A model generated the notes under the pieces. That model was given only the letters and a program-made list of their open reading frames with translations, did no database searches and had not been told where the DNA came from. Positions 54,632 through 63,584 of a DNA stretch of 64,000 nt are shown here, piece after piece (within the stretch, counting starts at the first letter, position 1; every line of letters starts with the position of its first letter). The position numbers and the translations under genes were made by a program. This DNA is from Novosphingobium sp. EMRT-2 (lineage in GTDB: Bacteria > Pseudomonadota > Alphaproteobacteria > Sphingomonadales > Sphingomonadaceae): positions 1,173,501-1,237,500 of the forward strand of contig NZ_CP039695.1 of NCBI RefSeq assembly GCF_005145025.1. Direction: 5' to 3'.

Positions 54632-55942
54632 GTGAAACGGTTCAACATCATCGGTTCGTTCACGCTGGCGCTCGTCGCCACGGCCGTGGCGACCTCGGCT
54701 CACGCCCAATCGGCGAGCGGTTCCGTCCTGATCGATACCGCGATACCGCCGGATTTCGACAAGGGCCGCAACGTTAGCGTACAGGAAAAGGCTCGCCCGG
54801 ATTACGATCCGCTGGGCATCAACGTTGGCTCCTTGAACGTTTTCCCCTCGCTGAGCACCTATGCCGGACTCACCGACAACGTCCTGCTTTCCGGCAGCAA
54901 CCGCGATACCGATGGCTTCGCCGGCATCAGCCCTGCGCTGCGCGTCGAATCCGACTGGAACCGCCACCAGCTGCGCGCGCGCGCGCGTGGCGATTTCCAG
55001 CGCTTTTTCAGCACGCCGCGCCGCAACCAGAACAACTGGGATCTTGGCGTGCTCAGCCGGCTGGATGTACGTTCAGACATCGCCGTCACCCCGGAATTCC
55101 AGATCGGCCGCATCTATGAAACGCCATTCTCGGGCGGCATTCAGAGCGATTTTACGGTCCTTTCAAGCTACTTGCGCACCTATGCCGCCTTGCGGGGCAG
55201 CTATCAGGCCGGCCAGGCGCGCACGACGCTGGCCTTCGACTGGACCAATCTCGATTTCAGCACGATCAACGTGGGCAACGGCACGATCCGCAGCCAGCGG
55301 GACCGCAATCGCGAGGCATGGCGCGTCACCGGGCAGGTCGAGTACGCGCTTACCCCAAGCGCCACTGTCTTCGGCCAGTTGGGTTACGAACGCGTCGATT
55401 ATGACAATCTGCTGCTCAGTGGCGATCCCAACCGGTCATCGGATGCGGTCCGCTTCCTCGCGGGGATGAATCTCGATCTGGCGGGCCTGCTGCGCGGTTC
55501 GATCGGCGTGGGCTACACGCACCGCAAATATGATACCCCCTCGCTCTATCCCACGCTCGATGGCTTCGCGGCGCAGGTCCGGCTGGAATACTTCCCGTCC
55601 GAACTCACCACGCTTTCGCTGTCCGCAAGCCGCACGATCGAGGATTCGAACATTCTGGGCACGACCGGCTATTTCGACAACCGGATACGAGCACAGATCG
55701 ATCATGAGATGCTGCGCAATCTTATCTTAAGCGGTTCGGTGGACTATTCGCACCAGAACTATGTCGGAACGAACCTGAAGAATGATGTCGTCGGAGTTCG
55801 CGGGCAGGCTCGCTATCTGGCGAATCGCAGGCTGAATCTGAATTCGACGATTTCCTACACCAGCCGCAACCGCAACGGGGCGGGGTTGGGTTCCGATTTC
55901 GACGAGTTCCGCGTCCTGTTCGGCGCAACGCTGCAATACTGA
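54632..55942 (+). CDS. Outer-membrane beta-barrel protein of the polysaccharide export operon
   Basis: This encodes 436 residues from a GTG with GGGGA upstream. A signal peptide ends AHA-QS. The rest alternates polar and hydrophobic residues in many strands with aromatic girdles, from LNVFPSLSTYAGLTDNVLL to the C-terminal LFGATLQY, and resembles the BBP2 barrel family. The ending in an aromatic residue suits BAM-dependent insertion. Next to a short OPX protein and a Wzc-like protein, it is a candidate outer-membrane exit pore for the polymer. Confidence 0.82.
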   Translation: MKRFNIIGSFTLALVATAVATSAHAQSASGSVLIDTAIPPDFDKGRNVSVQEKARPDYDPLGINVGSLNVFPSLSTYAGLTDNVLLSGSNRDTDGFAGISPALRVESDWNRHQLRARARGDFQRFFSTPRRNQNNWDLGVLSRLDVRSDIAVTPEFQIGRIYETPFSGGIQSDFTVLSSYLRTYAALRGSYQAGQARTTLAFDWTNLDFSTINVGNGTIRSQRDRNREAWRVTGQVEYALTPSATVFGQLGYERVDYDNLLLSGDPNRSSDAVRFLAGMNLDLAGLLRGSIGVGYTHRKYDTPSLYPTLDGFAAQVRLEYFPSELTTLSLSASRTIEDSNILGTTGYFDNRIRAQIDHEMLRNLILSGSVDYSHQNYVGTNLKNDVVGVRGQARYLANRRLNLNSTISYTSRNRNGAGLGSDFDEFRVLFGATLQY

Positions 55943-55948
55943 TCTTGG

Positions 55949-55986
55949 TGCACCGCGGAAATCAATGTTATAGTGCACCGCACAAT
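55949..55986 (+). promoter_or_regulatory. Two TGCACCGC elements upstream of the Wzc-like gene
   Basis: TGCACCGC occurs at 55949-55956 and 55974-55981, 25 bp apart, in the 66-bp gap before the Wzc-like gene. The second copy extends to TGCACCGCACAAT, identical to the minus strand at 22883-22895. It could be a regulator site or part of a promoter inside the operon. Confidence 0.4.
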
Positions 55987-56008
55987 CGTCTGAGGAATCC
56001 ATAGAGAC

Positions 56009-58120
56009 ATGGAAGTTACGCATCAAAACGAAGCACCAGCGGGACGCTTCTCGGACTTTGTGCAAAGCGCTCAGGACACCTTGCGGCGGCGGTGGCTGAC
56101 GCTGGTTATCGTAACCGTGGCCATCACTGTCGCAGGTGTTGCCGGGATTTCCCTGATCACGCCGCGCTATACTGCGGCCGCGCTGATCCGCATCGACCCA
56201 TCGCGCAATCCGCTGAATAACAAGCAGCCTCAGGAAGCGCTCAGTCCCGAATCCATCGAGACCGAGGTTGCCGTCCTTAGCTCCACGGAACTCGCGCAGC
56301 GCGTCGTCAAGGCGCTGAAGCTTGAGAACGATCCGGAGCTGCTCGAAAGCGTGCGCAAGGCCGGCAATGTCAGTGGTGATCGCGATGCGGCTCTGGCGAG
56401 CGCACTGCTCGACCGCCTTTCGGTCAGCCGCGACAAGCTGACCTATCTGATTTCCGTTGGATACACCTCCGAAGACCCGCAGAAGGCCGCGCGTGTCGCC
56501 AACGCCGTCGCGGAAGGGTATCTCGACCTCAAGGTCAACACTTCGACCGGAACGGCGGCCCGGCAGGCCGACTGGTTCCGCGAACAGCTCGACAAGCTGG
56601 CCGCCGAAATGCGCGCGGCCGACGAGCAGGTTGCGCAGTACCGCGCCCAGGCGGGCCTCGCGCAGGGTTCCGGCTCAAACGCCGGCACGATCGTCGACCA
56701 GCAGGTTGGCCCGCTGTCCAGCCAGCTGGCCATGGCCGAATCCGATGCCGCGGCCGCACGCGCCGCGCTCAGCACCGCCGAACGCCAGATCCAGCGCGGC
56801 AATCTCGATTCTGTCGAGCAGGTCCGCAATTCCCCGGTGATCAACGACTTGCGCCGTCAGCGGGCCGAAATCCTGCGCAATCAGGGCGAGGTGGAGGCCC
56901 GGTACGGCCCCAGGCATCCGGAAAGCATCCGTGTGCGCGATCAGCTCGCGTCGATCGACCAGCAGATCCGCGACGAAGCCGAACGCGCCGTGGCATCCCT
57001 GCGTGCCAATACGACGGCCGTGGAAGCACGCGCCGGAAGCCTGCGCTCGACGATGGGCCGCGTGGCGGGCGAACAGGCCAGCAACACGCGTGCGGCCGTG
57101 ATCGCCGACAGCCTGGAGCGCGATGCGGCAGCCAAGCGCGCGGCCTATGACCGCATGTCGCAGATGTGGCTCGAATCGACCCAGGCGTCGCAGAATCAGA
57201 TTTCGCAGGCCGTGATCGTCAACCGGGCCGACGTGCCCACCAAACCCACCTTCCCCAAGCGCCTGCTGATGAGCGTGCTGTCGCTGGTCGTCGGCCTCGC
57301 CGCGGGCATCGCCACGATCATCTTCCAGGAAATGATGGTTCGCGGCCTGCGCACGATCGACGACGTCGAATCCACGCTCGGTCTGCCAGTGCTGGCCGCC
57401 GTGCCCAAGCTGCCGCGTTCATCGAACCCGGGGCGCACGCTGCTCGAAAAGCCGACCTCGCTGTTCAGCGAATCGTTCCGTATTGCCAGGGCCGCCATTC
57501 TGGGGGTCAAGTCGGCCAAGCCGCCGAAGATCATTGCCTTCACGTCCGCGCTGCCCAGCGAAGGGAAGACCACGTCGTCGCTGTCGTTCGCCCGTACCCT
57601 GGCGCTCAACGGCTCACGCGTGATTCTGGTCGATTGCGACGTTCGCCGTGCCCAGGTGCGGCATATCGTCGAGAACCCCGGTTCGGGGCCAGGGCTGGTC
57701 GAGGTGCTGCACGGCACCGCGAGCGAAGCGGAAGCCATCCACCCGGGCGATGTCGAAGGCATGGATCAGCTTCTGGTCTCCGCGCCGTATTTCAGTTCCG
57801 AAGACTTGTTCGGCAACGACGGCATGGTCACGCTTCTGAACAAGCTGAGCGACCGTTACGATTTCGTGGTGCTGGACCTTCCGCCGCTGGTGGGCCTGGC
57901 TGACGGCCGCTTCCTGGCCGCAATGGCCGACGCCACCGTTCTGGCGGTGCGCTGGGCTTCCACGCCGCCTCAAGCCGCCGCGTCCGCCGTCAACTGGCTG
58001 CAGTCGGACGGCTCGAACCCGATCGGCGTGATCTACACGATGGTCGATTCCGCGGCCGAGGCGATCGGCGGTCTCTATTATTCCAAGAAGTACACGCAGT
58101 ACTATCGCGCCGCGGCCTGA
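56009..58120 (+). CDS. Wzc/ExoP-like polysaccharide co-polymerase with C-terminal BY-kinase
   Basis: This encodes 703 residues. A Wzz domain with two membrane helices (about 30-52 and 418-440) encloses a long periplasmic coiled coil (about 180-400, Ala/Arg/Glu-rich). The C-terminal kinase has Walker A SALPSEGKTTSS (K520), Walker A' VILVDCDVRR and Walker B FVVLDLPP. The tail YYSKKYTQYYRAAA is a tyrosine cluster for autophosphorylation. It controls chain length and couples synthesis to export across the periplasm. Both halves are fused, unlike the split GelC/GelE of sphingans. Confidence 0.93.
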   Translation: MEVTHQNEAPAGRFSDFVQSAQDTLRRRWLTLVIVTVAITVAGVAGISLITPRYTAAALIRIDPSRNPLNNKQPQEALSPESIETEVAVLSSTELAQRVVKALKLENDPELLESVRKAGNVSGDRDAALASALLDRLSVSRDKLTYLISVGYTSEDPQKAARVANAVAEGYLDLKVNTSTGTAARQADWFREQLDKLAAEMRAADEQVAQYRAQAGLAQGSGSNAGTIVDQQVGPLSSQLAMAESDAAAARAALSTAERQIQRGNLDSVEQVRNSPVINDLRRQRAEILRNQGEVEARYGPRHPESIRVRDQLASIDQQIRDEAERAVASLRANTTAVEARAGSLRSTMGRVAGEQASNTRAAVIADSLERDAAAKRAAYDRMSQMWLESTQASQNQISQAVIVNRADVPTKPTFPKRLLMSVLSLVVGLAAGIATIIFQEMMVRGLRTIDDVESTLGLPVLAAVPKLPRSSNPGRTLLEKPTSLFSESFRIARAAILGVKSAKPPKIIAFTSALPSEGKTTSSLSFARTLALNGSRVILVDCDVRRAQVRHIVENPGSGPGLVEVLHGTASEAEAIHPGDVEGMDQLLVSAPYFSSEDLFGNDGMVTLLNKLSDRYDFVVLDLPPLVGLADGRFLAAMADATVLAVRWASTPPQAAASAVNWLQSDGSNPIGVIYTMVDSAAEAIGGLYYSKKYTQYYRAAA

Positions 58121-58821
58121 TGGAAGGCGGTCGTCGGGTTGTTCCGTATGACCGCCTCGTCAGCTTGGGCGTTGCCGGTGCCGTGCTGCTGTGCCTTGCG
58201 CAGTCCATCGGTGTCATCCGGACGGAACAGGCCGTTGCGCCGCTGATCCGCCAGCTCGGCGTGTTGAGCCTCCTGGCCGAACGCAACTATCCACTTTCGG
58301 GACCGTCGCTGCTTCAGGCGGGCACGGATAGTCTCCCCCCGCGCGGGCTGTTGTCGTCGGCCAACATGAAAGTGCTCGCAGCTGGCGCCGAAAACGATCC
58401 GGTGTTGCGCAGCCGGCTGCTTGATGCCGCGCGCACCGACGCCCTGCAAGCCACCGCCACGCGCCCCATCTGGGGGGAAGCATGGACAATGGTGGCCTTC
58501 AGCACGGCCCAGCGCCGGGGCGAGCGCGATGCCGAAACGCGCAAGGCGTTCGAACGCAGCTATGCCGATGCCCCATACCAGCGCAATGCTGGCGCCTGGC
58601 GCGTCGCCTATGCCTTCCGCAACTGGTCCGACCTGTCGCCGGAAACGCGATCGCGCAGCGTCGCGGAAGCGGTCTGGCTCGCTCGCATAGACAAATCCCT
58701 GCGCGATCGCGTGTTCGCGATGGCACGGCAATCCGACGCTTTCGTTCCGCTTCTTACGGAATGGCGCCGGTCACGGCTTGGAGACGCCGACTACCGGAAC
58801 CGGGCGGGCAGTGCCCCATAA
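58120..58821 (+). CDS. Membrane-anchored protein coupled to the Wzc-like gene
   Basis: This encodes 233 residues. Its ATG shares a base with the Wzc stop (TGATG). One N-terminal membrane helix (about 13-32, LVSLGVAGAVLLCLAQSIGVI) is followed by a mostly helical periplasmic part with a TPR-like feel (LRSRLLDAARTDALQATATRPIWGEAWTMVAFSTAQ). I do not recognise the family. The coupling suggests a subunit or regulator of the co-polymerase. Its 3' end overlaps the convergent Wzy-like gene by 51 bp. Confidence 0.7.
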   Translation: MEGGRRVVPYDRLVSLGVAGAVLLCLAQSIGVIRTEQAVAPLIRQLGVLSLLAERNYPLSGPSLLQAGTDSLPPRGLLSSANMKVLAAGAENDPVLRSRLLDAARTDALQATATRPIWGEAWTMVAFSTAQRRGERDAETRKAFERSYADAPYQRNAGAWRVAYAFRNWSDLSPETRSRSVAEAVWLARIDKSLRDRVFAMARQSDAFVPLLTEWRRSRLGDADYRNRAGSAP

Positions 58822-60135
58822 CACGCCGGCCAGGAACATGGCGAAACAGGTGGTCGCCGGCACGTCCAGGCAGATATCGATCATGCCGTTGGCGAACAGA
58901 AAGACGAGAGCCAGCGCAATGCCCCATGCTTCCAGCGACCGTCGCCCGCCCGAAAAGTGGCGGACTACAGGCACGGCCACCATCGCCGCCGCCGCCAGCA
59001 GAAACAGCAGATAGGGCAGACCGCCTTTCAGCAGCAGTTGCAGCAGGATGTTGTGGGGCGAATTGACCGTCCACGCCGCTTCGGCCACCAGCGGATCGGG
59101 CAACAGCATGCTGTTGAGCGTGGGAAAGCCGCCCGGCCCATAGCCGAACCATGGAGAGCGCCACGCCGCTGCGAGATAACGCGACCACATTTCGGTCCGC
59201 ACAGCGGCGCCAACGTCCAGTTCGCCAAGGCGGCGCACGACGACATCGGCCATCCCGGCCAGGCTGATCACTCCGACAAGACCCGTTATCAACGCGATCC
59301 GGAGAAGCCCCCCCCGCGTTCCGCCGCGCGCCAGCGCGCGTGCGCCAAGAACCGCCAGCAGCAGCCCCGCAACGAACAGCGGAAACCGCGATCCGGCGTA
59401 GAGCATCACCGCAAGGCACAGTATGACCAGCCCCAACTGCGCGGCTATGCCGGGATTGCGCACCAGAGCGCGCCAGGGTTGCCGCTGGTGCCGCAAGCGC
59501 GCGGCGACCCGCGCTGCCGTCAGCAACAAGGCGATGCCGGCCAGAACCGCCTGGATATTGGCGTTGCTCGCCAGACCGGTCAGCCGCCCATTGCGAAACA
59601 TGGGAACGTCGAACGGCCCGGCCAGCACGCCCGTCCCCATGAGCAAAGACAGACCGAGCTGGAGCGCCACGATTATCAGCCAGATATCAATCAGGCGCAC
59701 CACCGGAACGTGTCGATACCCGATCAGCGCGCCTGCCAGCAGCGCCATGACGGCAGCATGGAAACCGACGATGTTGCCCGTCGCCATGTCTGGTGCCAGC
59801 CAGGCCCCAGGGGCGAGCAGCGGCGCCAGCGCGATCCACGCCATCGCCAGCAGCACCGGGCCGATCACCGGCAGGAACGCTCGCCAGAAGGTCAAAGGCA
59901 CAGGGCGGAACAGCAACAGCAGCAGGTAGAGGCCCATGACCAGGCAGGCCATTGCCCTACCCTCCATGCTGTCGAACGAGGCGAAGAAGAACCCGCACGA
60001 CAGGGCCAACGCCCCGGCAACAATCTCGATCAGCCCCCGAATTTTCGCGAACGGGCCTTCGGGAACAGCGCCCAGCCTGTCGGCAGACAGTACCGGCCTG
60101 TGCGTCCTACCTGGAGATCCCATTCCCAGAGGCAT
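58771..60135 (-). CDS. O-antigen ligase/Wzy polymerase-like membrane protein (fourth copy)
   Basis: This encodes 454 residues from the ATG at 60135, placed just after the GH74 stop. It has about 11 membrane segments and Wzy_C features: ASNANIQAVLAGIALLLTAARV, RTEMWSRYLAAAWRSPWFGYGPGGFPTL and NSPHNILLQLLLKGGLPYLLFLLAA. The NSPHN form differs from the GHNG of the tandem pair. It overlaps a gene on the other strand at its 3' end. It may be the polymerase of the polymer exported by the adjacent operon, or a ligase. Confidence 0.83.
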   Translation of the reverse strand: MPLGMGSPGRTHRPVLSADRLGAVPEGPFAKIRGLIEIVAGALALSCGFFFASFDSMEGRAMACLVMGLYLLLLLFRPVPLTFWRAFLPVIGPVLLAMAWIALAPLLAPGAWLAPDMATGNIVGFHAAVMALLAGALIGYRHVPVVRLIDIWLIIVALQLGLSLLMGTGVLAGPFDVPMFRNGRLTGLASNANIQAVLAGIALLLTAARVAARLRHQRQPWRALVRNPGIAAQLGLVILCLAVMLYAGSRFPLFVAGLLLAVLGARALARGGTRGGLLRIALITGLVGVISLAGMADVVVRRLGELDVGAAVRTEMWSRYLAAAWRSPWFGYGPGGFPTLNSMLLPDPLVAEAAWTVNSPHNILLQLLLKGGLPYLLFLLAAAAMVAVPVVRHFSGGRRSLEAWGIALALVFLFANGMIDICLDVPATTCFAMFLAGVLWGTARPVPVVGVSKP

Positions 60136-60136
60136 T

Positions 60137-62593
60137 TCAGCGCGCCTGCTCCACCGCACTGCACTCTTCCTCGCCGGCGGCCGAAATCGTACCCGGCCGG
60201 CACGGCGCCGGCTCGCCATAGATCCAGCCGGAACCGGTGAAACCGACATAGACCCTGCCGAACACGTTCTTGTCGCCTTCGATTACCGTCACCTGATCCA
60301 GACGATCGAGCGGGAAACCGGTCAGCCGCTGCCAGGTTCGCGCGTTATCGACAGACCGCCAGATGCCAAAGCGACCGCCGACCCGCCCGGAAACGAAGAT
60401 TGTGGGCATGTCCGAGCCGCGCGGCGCCTTGCCGAAAGCGACATCGTCCACGCCATCCACGTCCTCCAGAACGGTCCATGTCTTGCCACCGTCGACAGAT
60501 CGCCGCAGTCGCGAATCACGGGATTTCGGTTGCCCGTTGGTCAGGAACAGCCAGCCGGCCTTCCCCGGCACGGCCCGCAACTTGGCCGCGCGCGAACTGT
60601 CTGGCACGACCTGCCCCGCGAAAACACGGCTCCAGCGCTGCCCCTTGTCGCGCGTGACCCACACCCCCGCGAGCGAGATGTTGTCGCCATCGCCGCTGTG
60701 TAAAAGATAGAACGTTCCGGGCGCAGCCCGGTCCGCCGCCAGCGTCTTCCGTTGCGGCCAATAGTCCTTGAACGATCCGGTATGCGGGAGCATCTCGCCC
60801 GGCAACACCACGCGCGACCATGTCCGGCCACGGTCAAGCGTATAGAAGGGCGAGCGGTTGAATGCCGGTTCCCACACGATGTTGTCGGGATCGTCCGACG
60901 AAACCGCGATCGTGCCGAATGACATGCGCCAGGGGTCGGCCGGATCGGTGCCCGGCGGCGTGGGCAAACTGGCGAAGCGCGTCCACGTCCGCCCCCCGTC
61001 CTCGCTATAGCCGGCCAGTACCGACTGCCCGTCTTCGGAACAGCAACCCATGCGGGTATCCGAAGCATTGGTGACCAGAAAGCCCGGGCGCGCGGGAGTC
61101 CAGTCCACCTGCTGCGCGGCGATCAGCATCCGCTGGCGCGGCCCGAATCCGGTCGAAAAGGCATCGAGATCCGGTTTGACGTGAATGCCGAAATCCCATG
61201 CGGCAAAAACCGGAGGGAAGCCGGGCGCACTGACCGCATCGTTGGTCACCAGTTCCTCGATCCCACGGGTACGGCTTTCCCAGACGACCGGTGCGCAGGC
61301 AGACGCAGGTTGCGCGGTGAAAACGCCTGTTCCCGCCGCCGTCCACAGCCGGCCGGACCGGTTGGGATCGAACATGATCTGGCCCGTGGCGAAATAGGCG
61401 TGGTCGGCGATGGCCAGCCACGGTGGATCGCGGTCCCCGACCTTGGCGCTGCGCGAGGCCATGTTCCATGTGGCTCCATCAACCGAGCACCACAGCCGCC
61501 CTCCCTGATCGCCGACCATCACGGTTCCGTGCGCCGGGTCGACGGCGACGGCAGCGAAGACGCGCCCGTCGGCTATACGGGCGGTCAACTCTTCCCATCG
61601 GCCGCCCGACAACCGCATCACGCGCTTTTCCTCGCCATCCGCGGCATAGAACGAGCCGTCGGCCGCAAATGCGCCGCGACGGACAAAGCGCGGCCCGCCG
61701 ACGGACGCCATTCCGCCCCCATCGGCATTGCCGGCATAGACACCGTTCCCCGCGGATGCGGCCCACAATCGTGTGGTCCCCCCATCCTTTCGGAACCACA
61801 CCAGAATACCCGGTGCCTGCACGCCGGGCTTGCCCGGCCGCATATCGCGCGCAGGCGGAACGGCGGCGACGCGTTCCCAGTGGCCGCCTCCATCGCCGCT
61901 GCGCCAAAGCCCGCGATCAGGGGAACCGAACGCTACAACATCCGGATTTTCGGGCGAAACCGCCATGAAAGCGCCATAGAGGCGAAATTCGCTATTGGCG
62001 TCCAGCGCGAATGCCTCGTCCTTGCCAGGCCCACCAAGCACGCGCCGCCAATGGCCGCCGCCATCGTCGGAACGGAAAACACCGTTCATGAAGGCCATAT
62101 ACAGCCGATTCGGATCGCCCGGCGCCACGACGATCTCGTAAACCCCGGCAGCCGCCCCGGCCTGCACAACATTCTCCTGAGGCATCGACCGGGCCGAGAC
62201 CAGTTGCACCCACCGGTCCGCCGCCGCGTCCCAGCGATAGGCTCCGTACACGTCGGTTCGCGCCACCCACGTCTTGCCCGCGTCATCGGCGGACAACCCG
62301 GTGATGAACCCCCCGCCACCGATGGCCACGGGCCGCCAGGCCATCGCCTCGTTCGGGCGTGGGGCGCCCAGTGTCGATTTCGGCGGATTCCAGACGCGCT
62401 CGCCGCTGTCCTCGAACAGATGCGGCATCATGCCCCACAGCAGGGCAAGGCTGCCCAGCCCGAGAGAGATCACCAGCAGCACGGCCCTGAAAACGCGGCC
62501 GCGCGCCATCGACCCCGCAGGCGAACGCCTGCGCCGGCCGGTGCGGCCAGCCTCGATCCCGATCTGATGCACGCTGGCCGGAGCTATGGTCAC
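60137..62593 (-). CDS. Membrane-anchored GH74-type beta-propeller glycosidase
   Basis: This encodes up to 818 residues, starting at a GTG; an internal ATG at 62509 would shorten it by 28. A basic start and one helix (about 33-53) act as an inner-membrane anchor. Two seven-bladed propellers with BNR-like repeats follow (GVFRSDDGGGHWRRV, GLWRSGDGGGHWERV, SVDGGKTWTVL). The opening WRPVAIGGGGFITGL and ARTDVYGAYRWD match GH74 xyloglucanases. D114 fits the first catalytic Asp, and D467 in AAWDFGIHV is placed where the second is expected. GH74 cleaves beta-1,4-glucan backbones with side chains. An anchored periplasmic GH74 in a polysaccharide operon is unusual. Confidence 0.8.
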   Translation of the reverse strand: MTIAPASVHQIGIEAGRTGRRRRSPAGSMARGRVFRAVLLVISLGLGSLALLWGMMPHLFEDSGERVWNPPKSTLGAPRPNEAMAWRPVAIGGGGFITGLSADDAGKTWVARTDVYGAYRWDAAADRWVQLVSARSMPQENVVQAGAAAGVYEIVVAPGDPNRLYMAFMNGVFRSDDGGGHWRRVLGGPGKDEAFALDANSEFRLYGAFMAVSPENPDVVAFGSPDRGLWRSGDGGGHWERVAAVPPARDMRPGKPGVQAPGILVWFRKDGGTTRLWAASAGNGVYAGNADGGGMASVGGPRFVRRGAFAADGSFYAADGEEKRVMRLSGGRWEELTARIADGRVFAAVAVDPAHGTVMVGDQGGRLWCSVDGATWNMASRSAKVGDRDPPWLAIADHAYFATGQIMFDPNRSGRLWTAAGTGVFTAQPASACAPVVWESRTRGIEELVTNDAVSAPGFPPVFAAWDFGIHVKPDLDAFSTGFGPRQRMLIAAQQVDWTPARPGFLVTNASDTRMGCCSEDGQSVLAGYSEDGGRTWTRFASLPTPPGTDPADPWRMSFGTIAVSSDDPDNIVWEPAFNRSPFYTLDRGRTWSRVVLPGEMLPHTGSFKDYWPQRKTLAADRAAPGTFYLLHSGDGDNISLAGVWVTRDKGQRWSRVFAGQVVPDSSRAAKLRAVPGKAGWLFLTNGQPKSRDSRLRRSVDGGKTWTVLEDVDGVDDVAFGKAPRGSDMPTIFVSGRVGGRFGIWRSVDNARTWQRLTGFPLDRLDQVTVIEGDKNVFGRVYVGFTGSGWIYGEPAPCRPGTISAAGEEECSAVEQAR

Positions 62594-62722
62594 TTCATGT
62601 CACCGCGATCGCCAGGCGCGCGACCGGCATCTGCGCGCTCAGAATTCATACCGGCACCAGCATGGTCCGCACCTGTTTTCCGCTTGGAGTGAAAGTCGCT
62701 TCCTCCAAGCTATTTCAAGCGT

Positions 62723-63529
62723 TTAATCGTGCGTCTTGGTCAGGATATGGTAGATAGCCGCCGGATTGCTGGCAAGATACCGCAATCCCAGCCGGCGCGG
62801 TTCCTGCCACGCGCGAAACATCCATTCGATGCCCAGATTCTGCATCCATGCCGGTGCGCGAGGCGCAAAATCGGAATAGAAATCGAACAGGCCGCCGCAG
62901 GTGCGTATCCAGCCGAGGCCGGCCAGCTTGTGCCGGTTGCGGATGGCGAAATCTTCCTGCTTGGGGCTGCCGAGACCAAGCCAGAGCACGTCGGCCCCGG
63001 AAGCGACGATCTGCGCGCAGATATCGTCTTCTTCCTCGCGGGTGAAATAGCCGTTCCGCGTACCGACCACCTCCAGTCCGGGATAGGCCTTGGTCAGATT
63101 ATACGCGGACTTTGCGGCGCGGTCATCGCGCGCGCCCAGGAAAAAGAAGCGCACACCGGTTTCCGCCGCGATCGCCGATGCATCGCGCACGAAATCCGTC
63201 GTCGCAACGCGTTCCCGCACGGGGTTTTTGCACAACAGCCGGGTCGCCAGCACCAGCGGCATCCCGTCGACATCGACGATATCGGCCTGGTCGATCAGCC
63301 GGCGAAAATCCGGATCGTGATGATAGTTGGTAATGACCAGTCCATTGGTCGCAACGACCACCCGCGGCATTTCAAGTTGCCCGGCACGAGCCCGCGAAAC
63401 GTCGTTGACCATAACCTCGGCCAATTCAGCACGCGTCAGCCGCGAACTACGAATTCCGCCGATGTACACCACATCGGCTTCATCGGAAGCAGGCGTTCCG
63501 GCAGTGGTATCAGAAATCAGCCGCACCAT
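62723..63529 (-). CDS. WecG/TagA/CpsF-family glycosyltransferase (second copy)
   Basis: This encodes 268 residues. GT26 features are VATNGLVITNYHHDPDFRRLIDQADIVDVDGMPLV, FFFLGARDDRAAKSAYNLTKAYPG, ADVLWLGLGSPKQEDFAI and RTCGGLFDFYSDFAPRAPAWMQ. It has the same domain as the copy at 31075-31872 but is well diverged. GumM, WecG and TagA are family members that act on lipid-linked acceptors. It lies about 130 bp upstream of the GH74 gene on the same strand. Confidence 0.88.
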   Translation of the reverse strand: MVRLISDTTAGTPASDEADVVYIGGIRSSRLTRAELAEVMVNDVSRARAGQLEMPRVVVATNGLVITNYHHDPDFRRLIDQADIVDVDGMPLVLATRLLCKNPVRERVATTDFVRDASAIAAETGVRFFFLGARDDRAAKSAYNLTKAYPGLEVVGTRNGYFTREEEDDICAQIVASGADVLWLGLGSPKQEDFAIRNRHKLAGLGWIRTCGGLFDFYSDFAPRAPAWMQNLGIEWMFRAWQEPRRLGLRYLASNPAAIYHILTKTHD

Positions 63530-63584
63530 AGCTCCCGATTACTTACGGCTTCACTAGCCTACATGAAGAACCAATACCAGTAGT

